DNA from: CAVTWH01 sp963794685
Lineage (GTDB): Bacteria; Actinomycetota; Actinomycetes; Mycobacteriales; Micromonosporaceae
Assembly (NCBI GenBank): GCA_963794685.1
Contig: CAWCFK010000015.1
Location: forward strand, 248,001 to 312,000
Reading direction: 5' to 3'
Length of the DNA: 64,000 bases
The notes below the pieces were generated by a model. It saw only the letters and a program-made list of their open reading frames with translations, searched no databases and was not told the DNA's origin. The position numbers and the translations under genes are program-made. Below, piece by piece: positions 26,765 to 35,241 of the stretch (its first letter is position 1; every line of letters begins with the position of its first letter).

Positions 26765-27553
26765 GTGAAGAGAATCAGCGTCGCGGCCGCCACTGTTGCC
26801 CTGTTCGCGGTCACTGCGCTCGGTGCCGCCGCATGCGGCCCGGACAGCTCGTCGAACTCGACGGGCGGGACGCCGGCCAGTTCGGCCCCCACTGTCTTCC
26901 CCAAGGAAGATCTCGCCAAGGCGATCGTGGCCCTCAACGCCACGTCGGAGAAGTTCACCGTCACCCACAGCGGCAAGGCGTACGGCGGCGGCACGCTCGA
27001 CGTGCCGAACAAGTCCGTCGACATCGCGCTGTCGTCGGCCCAGGACGGCACGACCATCAAGTTCGAGTTCCTGACCGTCGATACGGATGTCTTCGTCAAG
27101 TACGACTTCGGCACGACGTTGAACAAGCAGTTCAAGCTCGACCCGAAGAAGTGGCTGAAGATCGACGTCACAAAGGTGACCGACGCGTCGACCCTACCCA
27201 GTGACACTGACCCGCTGGGGCTGCAGGATGTCGTGCACGCGCTGAGCGACGTGAAGACAGCTGACAACGGCGCCACCTACACCGGCACCATCGACCTGGA
27301 CGCCGCCTCGAACAGCCTCATCGTGGTCGAGGGCGACGATCTGAAGACCAAGTACGGAGACAAGATCAAGGCTGTGCCGTTCACCGCGACGGTGGCCGAC
27401 GGCAAGGTGACCAGCTTCAAGATCGACGGAACCGGTATCGGTGACGATGTCACCGCCGAGCTGGCCTTCACCAGCTTCGGGTCGGCCGCCGTCACCAAGC
27501 CGACCAGCTTCATCAACGCCCCGTCGTCGATCTACGAGATCCTCAACGGCTGA
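26765..27553 (+). CDS. Lipoprotein, paralogue of the preceding LppX-like protein
   Basis: GTG at 26765 follows GGAGGAAG. The 262-residue product has a signal with lipobox AAAC (Cys about 23), a Ser/Thr/Gly-rich linker, and then KAIVALNATSEKFTVTHSG, TYTGTIDLDAAS and PFTATVADGKVTSFKIDG, closely parallel to the preceding lipoprotein. The two may bind related lipids or fold into the same wall-associated system. Codon use is slightly less G/C-rich (more Lys and Asp). A strong terminator at 27600-27625 follows. Confidence 0.82.
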   Translation: MKRISVAAATVALFAVTALGAAACGPDSSSNSTGGTPASSAPTVFPKEDLAKAIVALNATSEKFTVTHSGKAYGGGTLDVPNKSVDIALSSAQDGTTIKFEFLTVDTDVFVKYDFGTTLNKQFKLDPKKWLKIDVTKVTDASTLPSDTDPLGLQDVVHALSDVKTADNGATYTGTIDLDAASNSLIVVEGDDLKTKYGDKIKAVPFTATVADGKVTSFKIDGTGIGDDVTAELAFTSFGSAAVTKPTSFINAPSSIYEILNG

Positions 27554-27599
27554 CCGCCGGGCCCACCCGGCACCAGCACTGCAGCACCAGCACGGCAAA

Positions 27600-27625
27600 G
27601 GCCCCGGCGCAGCTGCGCCGGGGCC
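27600..27625. terminator. Perfect hairpin between lipoprotein gene and xseB
   Basis: GGCCCCGGCGCA and TGCGCCGGGGCC form a 12-base perfect stem around a 2-base centre, so the minimum loop opens one or two pairs. It lies between convergent genes and can serve both. Confidence 0.85.
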
Positions 27626-27717
27626 GCTGCGTGCGCCGCTTGTCGTCTGGGCGAGGCCGCGTGTTGCGCAGCCTGTCGCGTCGGTTCCCGGCCAATCGGC
27701 GGCCGCGTCGGCTCCGG

Positions 27718-27921
27718 TTATTCGGCGGCGCGTTGTTCGCGGGCGGAGGTCAGTCGGGTCTTCGCGCCGTCGAGCCAGCGCTGGCAGATCGCGGCCAGCT
27801 CCTCGCCGCGCTCCCACAGCGCCAGCGACTCCTCCAGGGTGGCGCCGCCGGCTTCCAGCTTCTCCACCACGCTGGCCAACTCGGCGCGGGCGCGCTCGTA
27901 ACTCAGCTCCGGTTCGCTCAT
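27718..27921 (-). CDS. xseB: Exodeoxyribonuclease VII small subunit
   Basis: A 67-residue protein with the family core SYERARAELASVVEKLEAGGATLEESLALWERGEEL (read in parts), which forms a helical hairpin that packs on XseA. It is the normal length. Its ATG overlaps the xseA stop (ATGA). With XseA it forms the nuclease that cuts single-stranded DNA from both ends. Confidence 0.95.
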   Translation of the reverse strand: MSEPELSYERARAELASVVEKLEAGGATLEESLALWERGEELAAICQRWLDGAKTRLTSAREQRAAE

Positions 27922-29203
27922 GACCCGGTCACAGTAGCGTGCAGTTCGCCGTGGGCGAGCCGGACCCGCAGCGCGTCGCCGGGGCCCACCTCGGCCGGGT
28001 CGCGCAGCACGGCGGCACCGTGCTGGACGATCGCGTACCCCCGGTCCATCGTGGCGGCCGGGGACAGCGCCCGCAGCCGGGCCAGCGTGTGGGTCAGCTC
28101 GGTGCCGGCCTGCGCCAGCCGGTGGTCGAGGGTCCGGGTGGCCCGGTCCCGCAGCGCGCTGACCTCGCTCGCCCGCCCCTCCACCAGCACCTGCGGCCGA
28201 GCCAGCACCGGCCGGCTGCGCAGCGCCTCCAGCCGGTGCGTCTCCCGGTCGAGCAGGTTGCTGATCGCCCGGTCCAGCCGGGCCCGGGCGATGCCCAGGC
28301 CGCGCAGCTCGTCGGCCAGGTCCGGGACGACCCGCTTGGCCGCGTCGGTGGGGGTGGACGCGCGCACGTCGGCCACGAAATCCACCAGCGGCGAGTCGGC
28401 CTCGTGGCCGATCGCGCTGACGATGGGGGTACGGGCGGCGAACACCGCCCGGCACAGCGCCTCGTCGGAGAAGGGCAGCAGGTCCTCCACCCCGCCACCG
28501 CCCCGGGCCAGGATGATCACGTCGATGTTCGGGTCGCGGTCCAGCAACTCGATCGCGTCGATCATCTGAGGCACCGCCGTCGGCCCCTGCACGGCCACCG
28601 GGATCACCCGGAACTTGACCGCCGGCCAGCGCTTGCGGGCGTTCTCCAGGACGTCCCGCTCGGCCGCGCTGGCCCGGCCGGTGATCAAGCCGACCGTTCC
28701 CGGCAGGAACGGCAGCCGGCGCTTGCGCCGGGGATCGAACAGGCCCTCGGCGGCCAGCAGCTTCTTCAGCCGCTCGATCCGGGCCAGCAGCTCGCCGAGG
28801 CCGACCTGGCGGATCTCGTCGGCCCGCAGCGACAGCGTGCCGCGGCCGATGAAGTAGTCCGGCTTCGCGTGCAGCACCACCCGGGCGCCCTCGGCCAGGT
28901 TGGGCGCGCCGAGGTCGAGCACGTCCCGGTTGGTGGTGACGGTCAGACTGAGGTCGGCGGACGGGTCGCGCAGGGTCAGGAAGACCGTCTGGGTACCCGG
29001 CCGGCGGGTGATCTGGGCCACCTGCCCGTCCACCCACACCCAGCCCAGCTTGGCGATCCAGGCAGCTGATCTTCTGGCTCACCACCCGCACCGGCCACGG
29101 CTGCTCCGGACTGCTCTTCGGCCTCCCCGGTCTTCCCGCCCGGTCTCCTGCTCCGGCGCGGCAGGCCCGCGTGCGCGCCCGGCTCGGCGATCGACTGGCC
29201 CAC
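27918..29203 (-). CDS. xseA: Exodeoxyribonuclease VII large subunit (one-base frame break near the N-terminus)
   Basis: From 29039 down to 27918 the frame is intact: the end of the OB-fold domain (WVDGQVAQITRRPG, LTVTTNRDVL), then RLPFLPGTVGLITGR, DVIILARGGGGVEDLLPFSDE, PIVSAIGHEADSPLVDFVADVRASTPT and DRGYAIV, all diagnostic of XseA. The first part of the OB domain (PWPVRVVSQKIS) lies in another frame; removing one base near 29064 joins it as SAWIAKLGWVWVDGQ. The true start is uncertain; a GTG at 29203 lies in a third frame and a further small error may exist before 29120. The start coordinate is therefore approximate. Confidence 0.85.
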
Positions 29204-29283
29204 GTGCCGAGCGTAGGGGGTGGGTGTGACCATGCCGTGTGCGCCGCCACTCACGGCTGGTCGGCGGCGAGCCGGCCCGTACC

Positions 29284-30250
29284 ATGGGGCGGGTGACCAA
29301 GCGTGTGCTCCTCGCCAAGCCCCGTGGATATTGTGCCGGCGTCGACCGGGCGGTGCAGACCGTCGAGGAGGCTCTGAAGCTCTACGGCGCGCCGATCTAC
29401 GTGCGCAAGGAGATCGTGCACAACAAGCACGTGGTGAGCACCCTGCAGGCGCAGGGCGTGATCTTCGTGGCCGAGAACGACGAGGTGCCCGAGGGCGCCA
29501 CCGTGGTCTTCTCCGCGCACGGGGTGGCGCCCGAGGTGCACGACCAGGCCCGCGAGCGCAGCCTGCGGGCCATCGACGCGACCTGCCCGCTGGTGACCAA
29601 GGTGCACCAGGAGGCCCGCCGGTTCGCCGCCGAGGACTACGACATCCTGCTCATCGGCCACGAAGGTCACGAAGAGGTGGTCGGCACCGCCGGCGAGGCC
29701 CCCGCGCCACGTCCAGCTCGTCGACGGGCCGGACGGCGCCGACAAGATCACCGTCCGCGACCCGAACAAGGTGGTCTGGCTGTCGCAGACCACGCTGTCG
29801 GTGGACGAGACGATGGAGACGGTGGCCCGGCTGAAGACCCGGCTGCCGATGCTCCAGTCGCCGCCCTCCGACGACATCTGCTACGCCACCTCCAACCGGC
29901 AGTACGTGGTGAAGGAGATCGCCGCCGACTGCGACCTGGTGATCGTGGTCGGCTCCCGCAACTCGTCGAACTCGGTACGGCTGCGCGAGGTGGCCCTGGA
30001 CGCCGGGGCACGGGCCTCCTACCTGGTCGACTTCGCCAGCGAGATCGACCTGGCCTGGTTGGACGGGGTGGAGACGGTGGGCCTGACCTCCGGCGCGAGC
30101 GTCCCCGAGGACCTCGTCCAGGACGTCCTGACGCTGCTGGCCGAGCACGGCTACGCCGACGTCGAAGAGATCGTCACGGCCGACGAGCGGCTCACCTTCT
30201 CGCTGCCCCAGGAACTCAAGCGCGACATGCGCGCCGCCCGCGCCTCCTGA
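29284..30250 (+). CDS. ispH: 4-hydroxy-3-methylbut-2-enyl diphosphate reductase, frame broken by one extra base
   Basis: IspH is the last enzyme of the MEP isoprenoid pathway and carries a [4Fe-4S] cluster. The N-part (LLAKPRGYCAGVDRAVQTVEEAL, first cluster Cys; RKEIVHNKHVV; FSAHGVAPEV; DATCPLVTKVH, second Cys; LIGHEGHEEVVGTAGEAP) is in frame 1. The C-part (VVWLSQTTLSVDETM, SDDICYATSNRQ with the third Cys, VVGSRNSSNSVRL, GLTSGASVPEDL) is in the next frame. One extra C at 29707-29708 separates them; without it the join reads APAHVQLVDGPDG. Start ATG 29284 or GTG 29293. The gene is normally essential in this pathway, so error is likelier than loss. Confidence 0.9.
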
Positions 30251-30349
30251 ACCCGACCATCTGCGTCCTGGCCCGACCAGTGGGCTGGATCCTGGCCGGG
30301 TGCATCCGCGCGCCCGGACTCCTGGCGCGCAGCCGGCTGTGTTCGGGAA

Positions 30350-31060
30350 TCAGGTGAGGGCATCGAGGGAGCCGGGTGCGGTCGCGTCGCCGGCGGCCGG
30401 GCCGAGCATGTCGGTGAGGCGGCGCGGCGGGGCCGGCTCCGCGGTCACGGTCGTGGCCAGGATGCGGTCCAGCCGGAAACCGCGCGGGGCGCGGCGAAGC
30501 CGGCACCAGGCGATCAGGTACCACCGACCCTGCGCGGTGAGCAGGCCGGCCGGTTCCACCACCCGCTCGCTGTCCCCGCCGTCCGCGCCCCGGTAGCGCA
30601 GGCGCAGCACGAGTCCGCCCGCGATGGCCTGTTCCACACCCGCGCGTACCGCGGGATCGGACCGCGCCGGCATCGCCACGATCTGCCGGGCCAGCTCGCG
30701 GGCGGCTGCCGAAGCGGGTCCGGACAGCACGGCGGCGACCTTCTGGACGGCGCTGCGCGCGCTGCCCGCGAACGGCGCCGAATGCTCGGCGGCGGCCAGT
30801 GCGGCGGTCACCGCCAGCGCCTCTGCCGCGGTGAAGTTGACCGGTGGCAGCGTCATCGCCGGGTCGATGAACCAGCCGCCGCCCCGGCCCGCCTGTTGCC
30901 GCACCGGTACCCCACCAGCCAGCAGCGCAGCCAGATCCCGCTGCACGGTGCGCTCGCTCACGCCGAGTTGGCGGGCGAGCACCGGCACCGTACGGGCCCG
31001 CGGCGCTGCCGCCCGCAACTCCTCGACGAGCGCGTACAGCCGATCCGTACGGGTCGGCAC
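30350..31060 (-). CDS. WYL-domain transcriptional regulator (YafY-like)
   Basis: A 236-residue DeoR/YafY-type regulator. The N-terminal helix-turn-helix is TVPVLARQLGVSERTVQRDLAALLAGG, followed by RGGGWFIDPAMTLPPVNFTAAEALAV. The WYL domain is near the C-terminus (VEPAGLLTAQGRWYLIAWCRLRRAPRGFRLDRI), which binds nucleic acid or small ligands in related proteins. The start is GTG at 31060. It follows the esterase gene by two bases, so it probably belongs to the rmuC-esterase-regulator transcript. Confidence 0.88.
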   Translation of the reverse strand: MPTRTDRLYALVEELRAAAPRARTVPVLARQLGVSERTVQRDLAALLAGGVPVRQQAGRGGGWFIDPAMTLPPVNFTAAEALAVTAALAAAEHSAPFAGSARSAVQKVAAVLSGPASAAARELARQIVAMPARSDPAVRAGVEQAIAGGLVLRLRYRGADGGDSERVVEPAGLLTAQGRWYLIAWCRLRRAPRGFRLDRILATTVTAEPAPPRRLTDMLGPAAGDATAPGSLDALT

Positions 31061-31062
31061 GG

Positions 31063-32202
31063 CTACCCCACCCCGGCCAGGAACTCGGCCTCCCGGCGCG
31101 TTTCCCGGGCGGTGACGGTCAGCGGGAACAGCGTGAATCCGTGCATCGCGCCGGCCACCACCGCCACGTCGGCCCGACCGCCCGCCGCTCGCCAGCGCGC
31201 CGCCAGGAACAGCGAATCGTCCCGCAGTGGATCATCCGAGCCCACCACCAGCCGGGCCGGTGGCAGTCCGGACAGGTCGGCGTAGAGCGGCGACAGCTGT
31301 GGGTCGCGCAATTCGTCACCGGCCCGTCCCGGCGCGTACGCAGCGTACGTGGCCCGCAGTGTCTCGGTGTTGCTGAGCAGCGGGCGGGCGCCGAAGGAGC
31401 GCTGGCTCGGCGTCATCGACAGGTCGTACGGTCCGAAGGTGAGCTGTGCTGCCCGGAACGCCCCGGTCACCCCGTGCCGGTCGCGCAGTCGCAGCAGCGT
31501 GGCGACCGCCAGGTACGCCCCGGCCGACTCCCCGCCGATCAGCAGCCGTCGGGTGCCGAACTCCGCCGCGCAGTTGTCGATCAGCCAACGCGCCGCCCGT
31601 ACGCAGTCGGAGATCGCCGCCGGGTACGGGTGCTCCGGCGCCAGCCGGTAACCGACGCTGACCACGGCCAGGTTGCCGGCCCGGGCCAGCGCCCAGAGCC
31701 GCTCGTCCTGCCCGTCGGCGGAGCCGAACATCCAGCCGCCGCCGTGGAGGTGCAGGTAGACCCCGGCCACCGTGGGTGGGGTGAAGCAACGCATAACGAC
31801 CTCGCCGCCGTCGGCGGTCACTGTGCGGTCCCCGCCCTCGGGCAGCCGGACCGGCGGGCTGTCACCGGCCAGCCGGTTGCTGCGTAGCTCGGCCAGGCCG
31901 GCGGCGTCCAGTGCGGAGCGGTCCGGGCGGCGGGCGGCGCCGGCCGCGAACTCGGCGTTGAAGGCCAGCGTCTCGGCGAGGCAGTCGACATCGACGGTCA
32001 CCGTCACCCCGGCGGTCAGGTCGGTCGCTGTCGTCGTGCCGGCTGCTGCCGCAATCGTGCCGGTGGCTGCCGCCGCATCCGTGCCGGTGCCAGTGGTGGT
32101 GCCGGTGGTGCCGGTGGTGCCGTGGTGGTGGTGGTGGTGGTGGTGGTTGGAGAGTCCGTCATAGCTGCAGACTCCGGTGGTGTCCCGACAGCGTGCTGTC
32201 AC
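31063..32202 (-). CDS. Alpha/beta hydrolase (hormone-sensitive-lipase type) with N-terminal octahistidine tract
   Basis: The C-terminal 310 residues are an HSL-family esterase: oxyanion motif HLHGGGWMFGS, nucleophile elbow GGESAGAY, acid SDDPLRDD and base MHGFTLF. The start GTG at 32202 overlaps the rmuC stop (GTGA), which supports it. It adds about 65 residues containing eight consecutive His, Gly/Thr repeats (GTTGTTGTTTGTGTD) and Ala/Thr stretches before the conserved fold begins at VTVTVDVDCLAETLAF. An internal GTG at 32007 would give a standard-length enzyme. The His tract is coded by (CAC)8, a slippage-prone repeat. The substrate is unknown. Confidence 0.88.
   Translation of the reverse strand: MTARCRDTTGVCSYDGLSNHHHHHHHHGTTGTTGTTTGTGTDAAAATGTIAAAAGTTTATDLTAGVTVTVDVDCLAETLAFNAEFAAGAARRPDRSALDAAGLAELRSNRLAGDSPPVRLPEGGDRTVTADGGEVVMRCFTPPTVAGVYLHLHGGGWMFGSADGQDERLWALARAGNLAVVSVGYRLAPEHPYPAAISDCVRAARWLIDNCAAEFGTRRLLIGGESAGAYLAVATLLRLRDRHGVTGAFRAAQLTFGPYDLSMTPSQRSFGARPLLSNTETLRATYAAYAPGRAGDELRDPQLSPLYADLSGLPPARLVVGSDDPLRDDSLFLAARWRAAGGRADVAVVAGAMHGFTLFPLTVTARETRREAEFLAGVG
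32122..32145. repeat. (GTG)8 triplet microsatellite encoding eight His
   Basis: Eight perfect GTG triplets on the plus strand (CAC on the minus) sit in the N-terminal extension of the esterase gene, flanked by further GGTGGTGCC repeats at 32091-32120 that encode Gly-Thr-Thr units. Confidence 0.95.
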
Positions 32203-33395
32203 CTTTGATCGGTGACGTAGGTCACCTCTCCCTCGGGTGCGGGGCCCGGTTCGTCCTCCAGCTCGGCCAGTTCCGGCGACTGCGGCTGCCGGGCGGCCAC
32301 CTCGACCTGTGCCGGCGACTGCAGCTGCTCGTGCGAGATGCCCAGCTCGGCGAATTTGCGGGCGCTGACCAGCACCCGTGACTCCAGTGAGCCCAGGGCC
32401 CGGTTGTAGGCGGTCACCGCGCTGCCCAGCGACGTGCCCAGCCGGCCGAAGTGGCCGGCCATCGTGGACAGCCGGGTATACAGCTCGCGGCCCAGGGTGT
32501 GCACCGCCACCGCATTGCGGGCCAGCGCGTCCTGCCGCCAGGTGTAGGCGATGGTGCGCAGCAGCGCCACGAGGGTCGCCGGGGTGGCCAGCACGACGTC
32601 GCGGGCGAACGCGTACTCCAGCAGCGAGGCGTCCCGCTGCAGGGCGGCGTCCAGGAACGGGTCAGCCGGGATGAACAGCACCACAAACTCCGGGGTCTGC
32701 TCGAACGCCTGCCAATAGGTCTTGGCGGCCAACTGCTCGACGTGCATCCGCAGGTGCTTGGCGTGCGTGTCGAGGTGGTCGTCGCGGGTCCGCTCGTCGC
32801 GCGCCTCCATCGCCGACAGGTACGCCTCGAACGGGGCCTTCGAGTCGACCACCACCTGCCGACCGCCGGAGAGCCGGACCACCAGATCGGGCCGTACGCC
32901 CCGGCCGTCGACGCGGGCGCTGAGCTGCTCGTCGAAGTCGCAGTGCTCGAGCATGCCGGCCGCCTCCACGATGCGCCGCAACTGGTGCTCGCCCCACCGG
33001 CCGCGTACCTGCGGGGCACGCAGCGCCGCGACCAGTTGCGCGGTCTCGGTGCGCAGCGACTGCGACACCCCGTGCATCTGGCGGACCTCGGTGCGCAGCT
33101 CGGCGTAGGCGTCGACCCGGTCGGCCTCCAGCTCGGTGATCCGCCGCTCGTACCGGTCGATGGTGTCCTGCAACGGCCGCAACAGGTGGGCCAGGCTCTC
33201 GTGCTGGTCCCGGCCGGCCTCGTGGGTGAGCGCCCGCAGCGACGCCGACAGCCGCTCCTCGCCGGCCTGGGTGGCCCGCAGGGTGGCGTCCAGCCGGGCG
33301 ATGTCGCCGGTGGAACGGACCCGGGCGGCCAGCCAGCCGAGCGCGACCCCGACTATCAGGGCGATGATCACCAGTGCCACCGTCATGGTCGACAT
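32199..33395 (-). CDS. rmuC: DNA recombination protein RmuC
   Basis: A protein of about 398 residues with an N-terminal membrane helix (VALVIIALIVGVALGWLAARV), a long coiled coil (about 25-130), and the RmuC nuclease-like domain: VRGRWGEHQLRRIVEAAGM, RPDLVVRLSGGRQVVVDSKAPFEAYL (PD-(D/E)XK core with Asp and Lys), and TPATLVALLRTIAYTWRQDA. RmuC limits DNA inversions or rearrangements at repeats in E. coli; its role here is inferred. The start is ATG 33395 or 33386. It is translationally coupled to the downstream esterase. Confidence 0.93.
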   Translation of the reverse strand: MSTMTVALVIIALIVGVALGWLAARVRSTGDIARLDATLRATQAGEERLSASLRALTHEAGRDQHESLAHLLRPLQDTIDRYERRITELEADRVDAYAELRTEVRQMHGVSQSLRTETAQLVAALRAPQVRGRWGEHQLRRIVEAAGMLEHCDFDEQLSARVDGRGVRPDLVVRLSGGRQVVVDSKAPFEAYLSAMEARDERTRDDHLDTHAKHLRMHVEQLAAKTYWQAFEQTPEFVVLFIPADPFLDAALQRDASLLEYAFARDVVLATPATLVALLRTIAYTWRQDALARNAVAVHTLGRELYTRLSTMAGHFGRLGTSLGSAVTAYNRALGSLESRVLVSARKFAELGISHEQLQSPAQVEVAARQPQSPELAELEDEPGPAPEGEVTYVTDQR

Positions 33396-33435
33396 GGTGC
33401 CGCAGGCGTGCGACAGAACCGGGTACCTTTGCCGC

Positions 33436-34176
33436 ATGTGGTGGTCGCGGAAGCGTAAAGAGCAGGAACTGGCGGATGCCCGCGAGGAGGCGCTGCGCTG
33501 GTACGAGCGGCTCGGTGGACAGATCATGAACCTGCCGCCGGGTGACGAGCCGGCGACCAAGCAGGCGCTGATCGACGCGGGCGAGCGCTACAACGCGGCC
33601 GGCGGACAGCTCGACCGGTCGACGACGGTCAAGCAGTTCGGGCTGGCCCGCGAGTCGGCCCTGGAGGGGCTGGCCTACGTCCGTGCGGCCCGGACCGCGC
33701 TGGGCCTGGACCCGGGGCCGGACCTGCCGGCGCTGGCCGGGCAGCGGCAGGCCGGGCAGATCCGCGAAGACCGCGCCGTGCAGGTACAGGGGCACGAGTA
33801 CCGGGCCTCGCCGCAGGCCGGCTCCGGTACCCCGTACTACTACCCGGGCGGCATGGTCAGCGGCCGGCCGGTCCCCGGCGGCTGGTACTCCGAGCCGTGG
33901 TGGAAGTCGGCACTGGCCACCGGCGCCGGGGTGTTCGGCGGCATGCTGCTCTTCGACGCGCTGTTCGACGGCTTCGGTGGCGGCGGTGGCGGCTACGACC
34001 AGGGCTACGACCAGGGCTTCGACTCCGGCTACGACCAGGGTGTCGACGCCGGTGACGGCGGAGGCGACGGTGGCGGAGGTGACGGCGGTGGGTATGACGG
34101 CGCGGGCTACGACGGCGGCGGGTATGACGGCGGCGGAGACTTCGGTGGCGGCGATTTCGGCGGCGGCGACTTCTAA
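33436..34176 (+). CDS. Gly-rich repeat protein with predicted membrane helix
   Basis: The 246-residue product starts MWWSRKRKEQELADAREEALRW and has a charged helical N-half, a Tyr/Pro/Gly linker, a hydrophobic segment (WWKSALATGAGVFGGMLLFDALFDGF at about 163-188) and a C-terminal 65 residues of Gly, Asp and Tyr in repeated GYDQG, GGGYDG and GGGDF units. Similar domain plans occur in proteins of unknown function near wall or membrane genes. No catalytic motif is visible. It is divergent from rmuC with 40 bases between starts and ends at a strong terminator. Confidence 0.8.
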   Translation: MWWSRKRKEQELADAREEALRWYERLGGQIMNLPPGDEPATKQALIDAGERYNAAGGQLDRSTTVKQFGLARESALEGLAYVRAARTALGLDPGPDLPALAGQRQAGQIREDRAVQVQGHEYRASPQAGSGTPYYYPGGMVSGRPVPGGWYSEPWWKSALATGAGVFGGMLLFDALFDGFGGGGGGYDQGYDQGFDSGYDQGVDAGDGGGDGGGGDGGGYDGAGYDGGGYDGGGDFGGGDFGGGDF

Positions 34177-34181
34177 CTGAC

Positions 34182-34222
34182 CTCAACGGGGCGGGCCGGC
34201 GACTGCTGCCCGCCCCGTTGAG
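34182..34222 (+). terminator. Strong hairpin terminator after the Gly-rich gene
   Basis: Perfect 15-base arms CTCAACGGGGCGGGC (34182-34196) and GCCCGCCCCGTTGAG (34208-34222) enclose an 11-base loop, six bases after the stop. Confidence 0.9.
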
Positions 34223-34249
34223 CTGCGCAAAAGCTGGCCCGCAGCAGAG

Positions 34250-34258
34250 TTATCCACA
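34250..34258 (+). promoter_or_regulatory. Isolated DnaA-box-like TTATCCACA
   Basis: The 9-mer is a perfect match to the general DnaA box, 52 bases before the AbiEi/DUF559-like gene. It is single, so it is not an origin; it could be a DnaA-controlled promoter site or chance. Confidence 0.3.
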
Positions 34259-34310
34259 GGCGGTAACCGGGTGTTGCGCTCAGTCAGCCGCAACCGCCAG
34301 AGTCGCGCTT

Positions 34311-35234
34311 ATGACTTTCGATGCGCTGGCGGGTCTCCAACTCCAGGTCGTGCACCGGCACCAACTGCTGCGGGCGGGCACCTCCGCCAGCGCGATCCAG
34401 CGGCGGCTGGCCTCCGGGGAGTGGCAGCGACTTCTTCCGGCGGTCTACGCGCTCTTCCCCGACGAGTACGGCCCCCGGCACCGGCTGATCGCCACGCTGC
34501 TCTACGCGGGCGCCGATGCGCAGCTCGCCGGGCCCACCGCACTGCGCGTGCACGGGCTGCGCGACCTCGGGGACAGCGCTGCCGTGCACGTGCTCGTCCC
34601 GCACCACCGCCAACTCGGCTCGGTGGACTTCGCGGTGCTGCACCGGACCACCCGGCTGGGCGCGCCACGTCGGATCGGCCGGTTTCCGGTCTGCCCGCTG
34701 GAGCGGGCGCTGGCTGACACCGCCCGCTGGGGCGCCCGGGAGCCCGAGCTGCGCACGATTCTCGGCGAGGCGGTGGCCCGCCGGCTGGTCACCGTGGAGG
34801 CCGTGCACGCCGAGCTGGCCGGCTCCCGGCGCAACCGCACGGCCGGGTTGCGGCTGGCCCTGGCCGAGCTGGCCGGCTCCGGCCCCGGCGCCGAGGCTGA
34901 GCTGCGCGGCACCCTGATGCAGTCCCGGATACTGCCCCGCGTGGTCTGGCGTCCCCGGCTGCGGACGGCGGACGGGCGCGTCTTCGCCGGCCCGATGGCG
35001 TGGATTGCGGACGCCGCCCTGGGGGTGGAGGTCGACATCGGCGGCGACCTGCCGCCGGCCGCGCAGGACCGCGCGGAGGCCCGGCAGAACCTGCTCGCCG
35101 GGTACGGGGCGCTGGTGCTGCGCTTCGCGCCGTCCCGGCTGCACGACGACCCGATCGCGGTACGCCGCATGGTCGAGCGCGCGTACCTGCAGCGCCGCTA
35201 CACCAGTGCCCGCATCGCGATCGAGCCCGCGTGA
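34311..35234 (+). CDS. AbiEi-antitoxin/DUF559-like protein
   Basis: A 307-residue protein. The N-terminal part resembles the AbiEi-type winged helix found in type IV antitoxins and in DUF559-linked proteins (VVHRHQLLRAGTSASAIQRRLASGEWQRLLPAVYAL), followed by GPTALRVHGLRDL and VHVLVPHHRQ. The C-terminal part (GPGAEAELRGTLMQ to DRAEARQNLLAGYGALVLRFAPSRL) has the spacing of the endonuclease-like domain but key catalytic residues are not clear. No nucleotidyltransferase toxin gene is adjacent, so it is a stand-alone member. The start is ATG at 34311. Confidence 0.72.
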   Translation: MTFDALAGLQLQVVHRHQLLRAGTSASAIQRRLASGEWQRLLPAVYALFPDEYGPRHRLIATLLYAGADAQLAGPTALRVHGLRDLGDSAAVHVLVPHHRQLGSVDFAVLHRTTRLGAPRRIGRFPVCPLERALADTARWGAREPELRTILGEAVARRLVTVEAVHAELAGSRRNRTAGLRLALAELAGSGPGAEAELRGTLMQSRILPRVVWRPRLRTADGRVFAGPMAWIADAALGVEVDIGGDLPPAAQDRAEARQNLLAGYGALVLRFAPSRLHDDPIAVRRMVERAYLQRRYTSARIAIEPA

Positions 35235-35241
35235 GGGCCGG

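Noticed and set aside
31772..32164. Plus-strand reading frame across the His-tract region
   Set aside because: It is antisense to the esterase and ends in runs of Val/Trp from the GTG/TGG repeat; the minus frame has proper codon bias and translational coupling.
33979..34176. Collagen-like or PE_PGRS protein
   Set aside because: Gly units lack the Gly-X-Y period and there is no PE domain.
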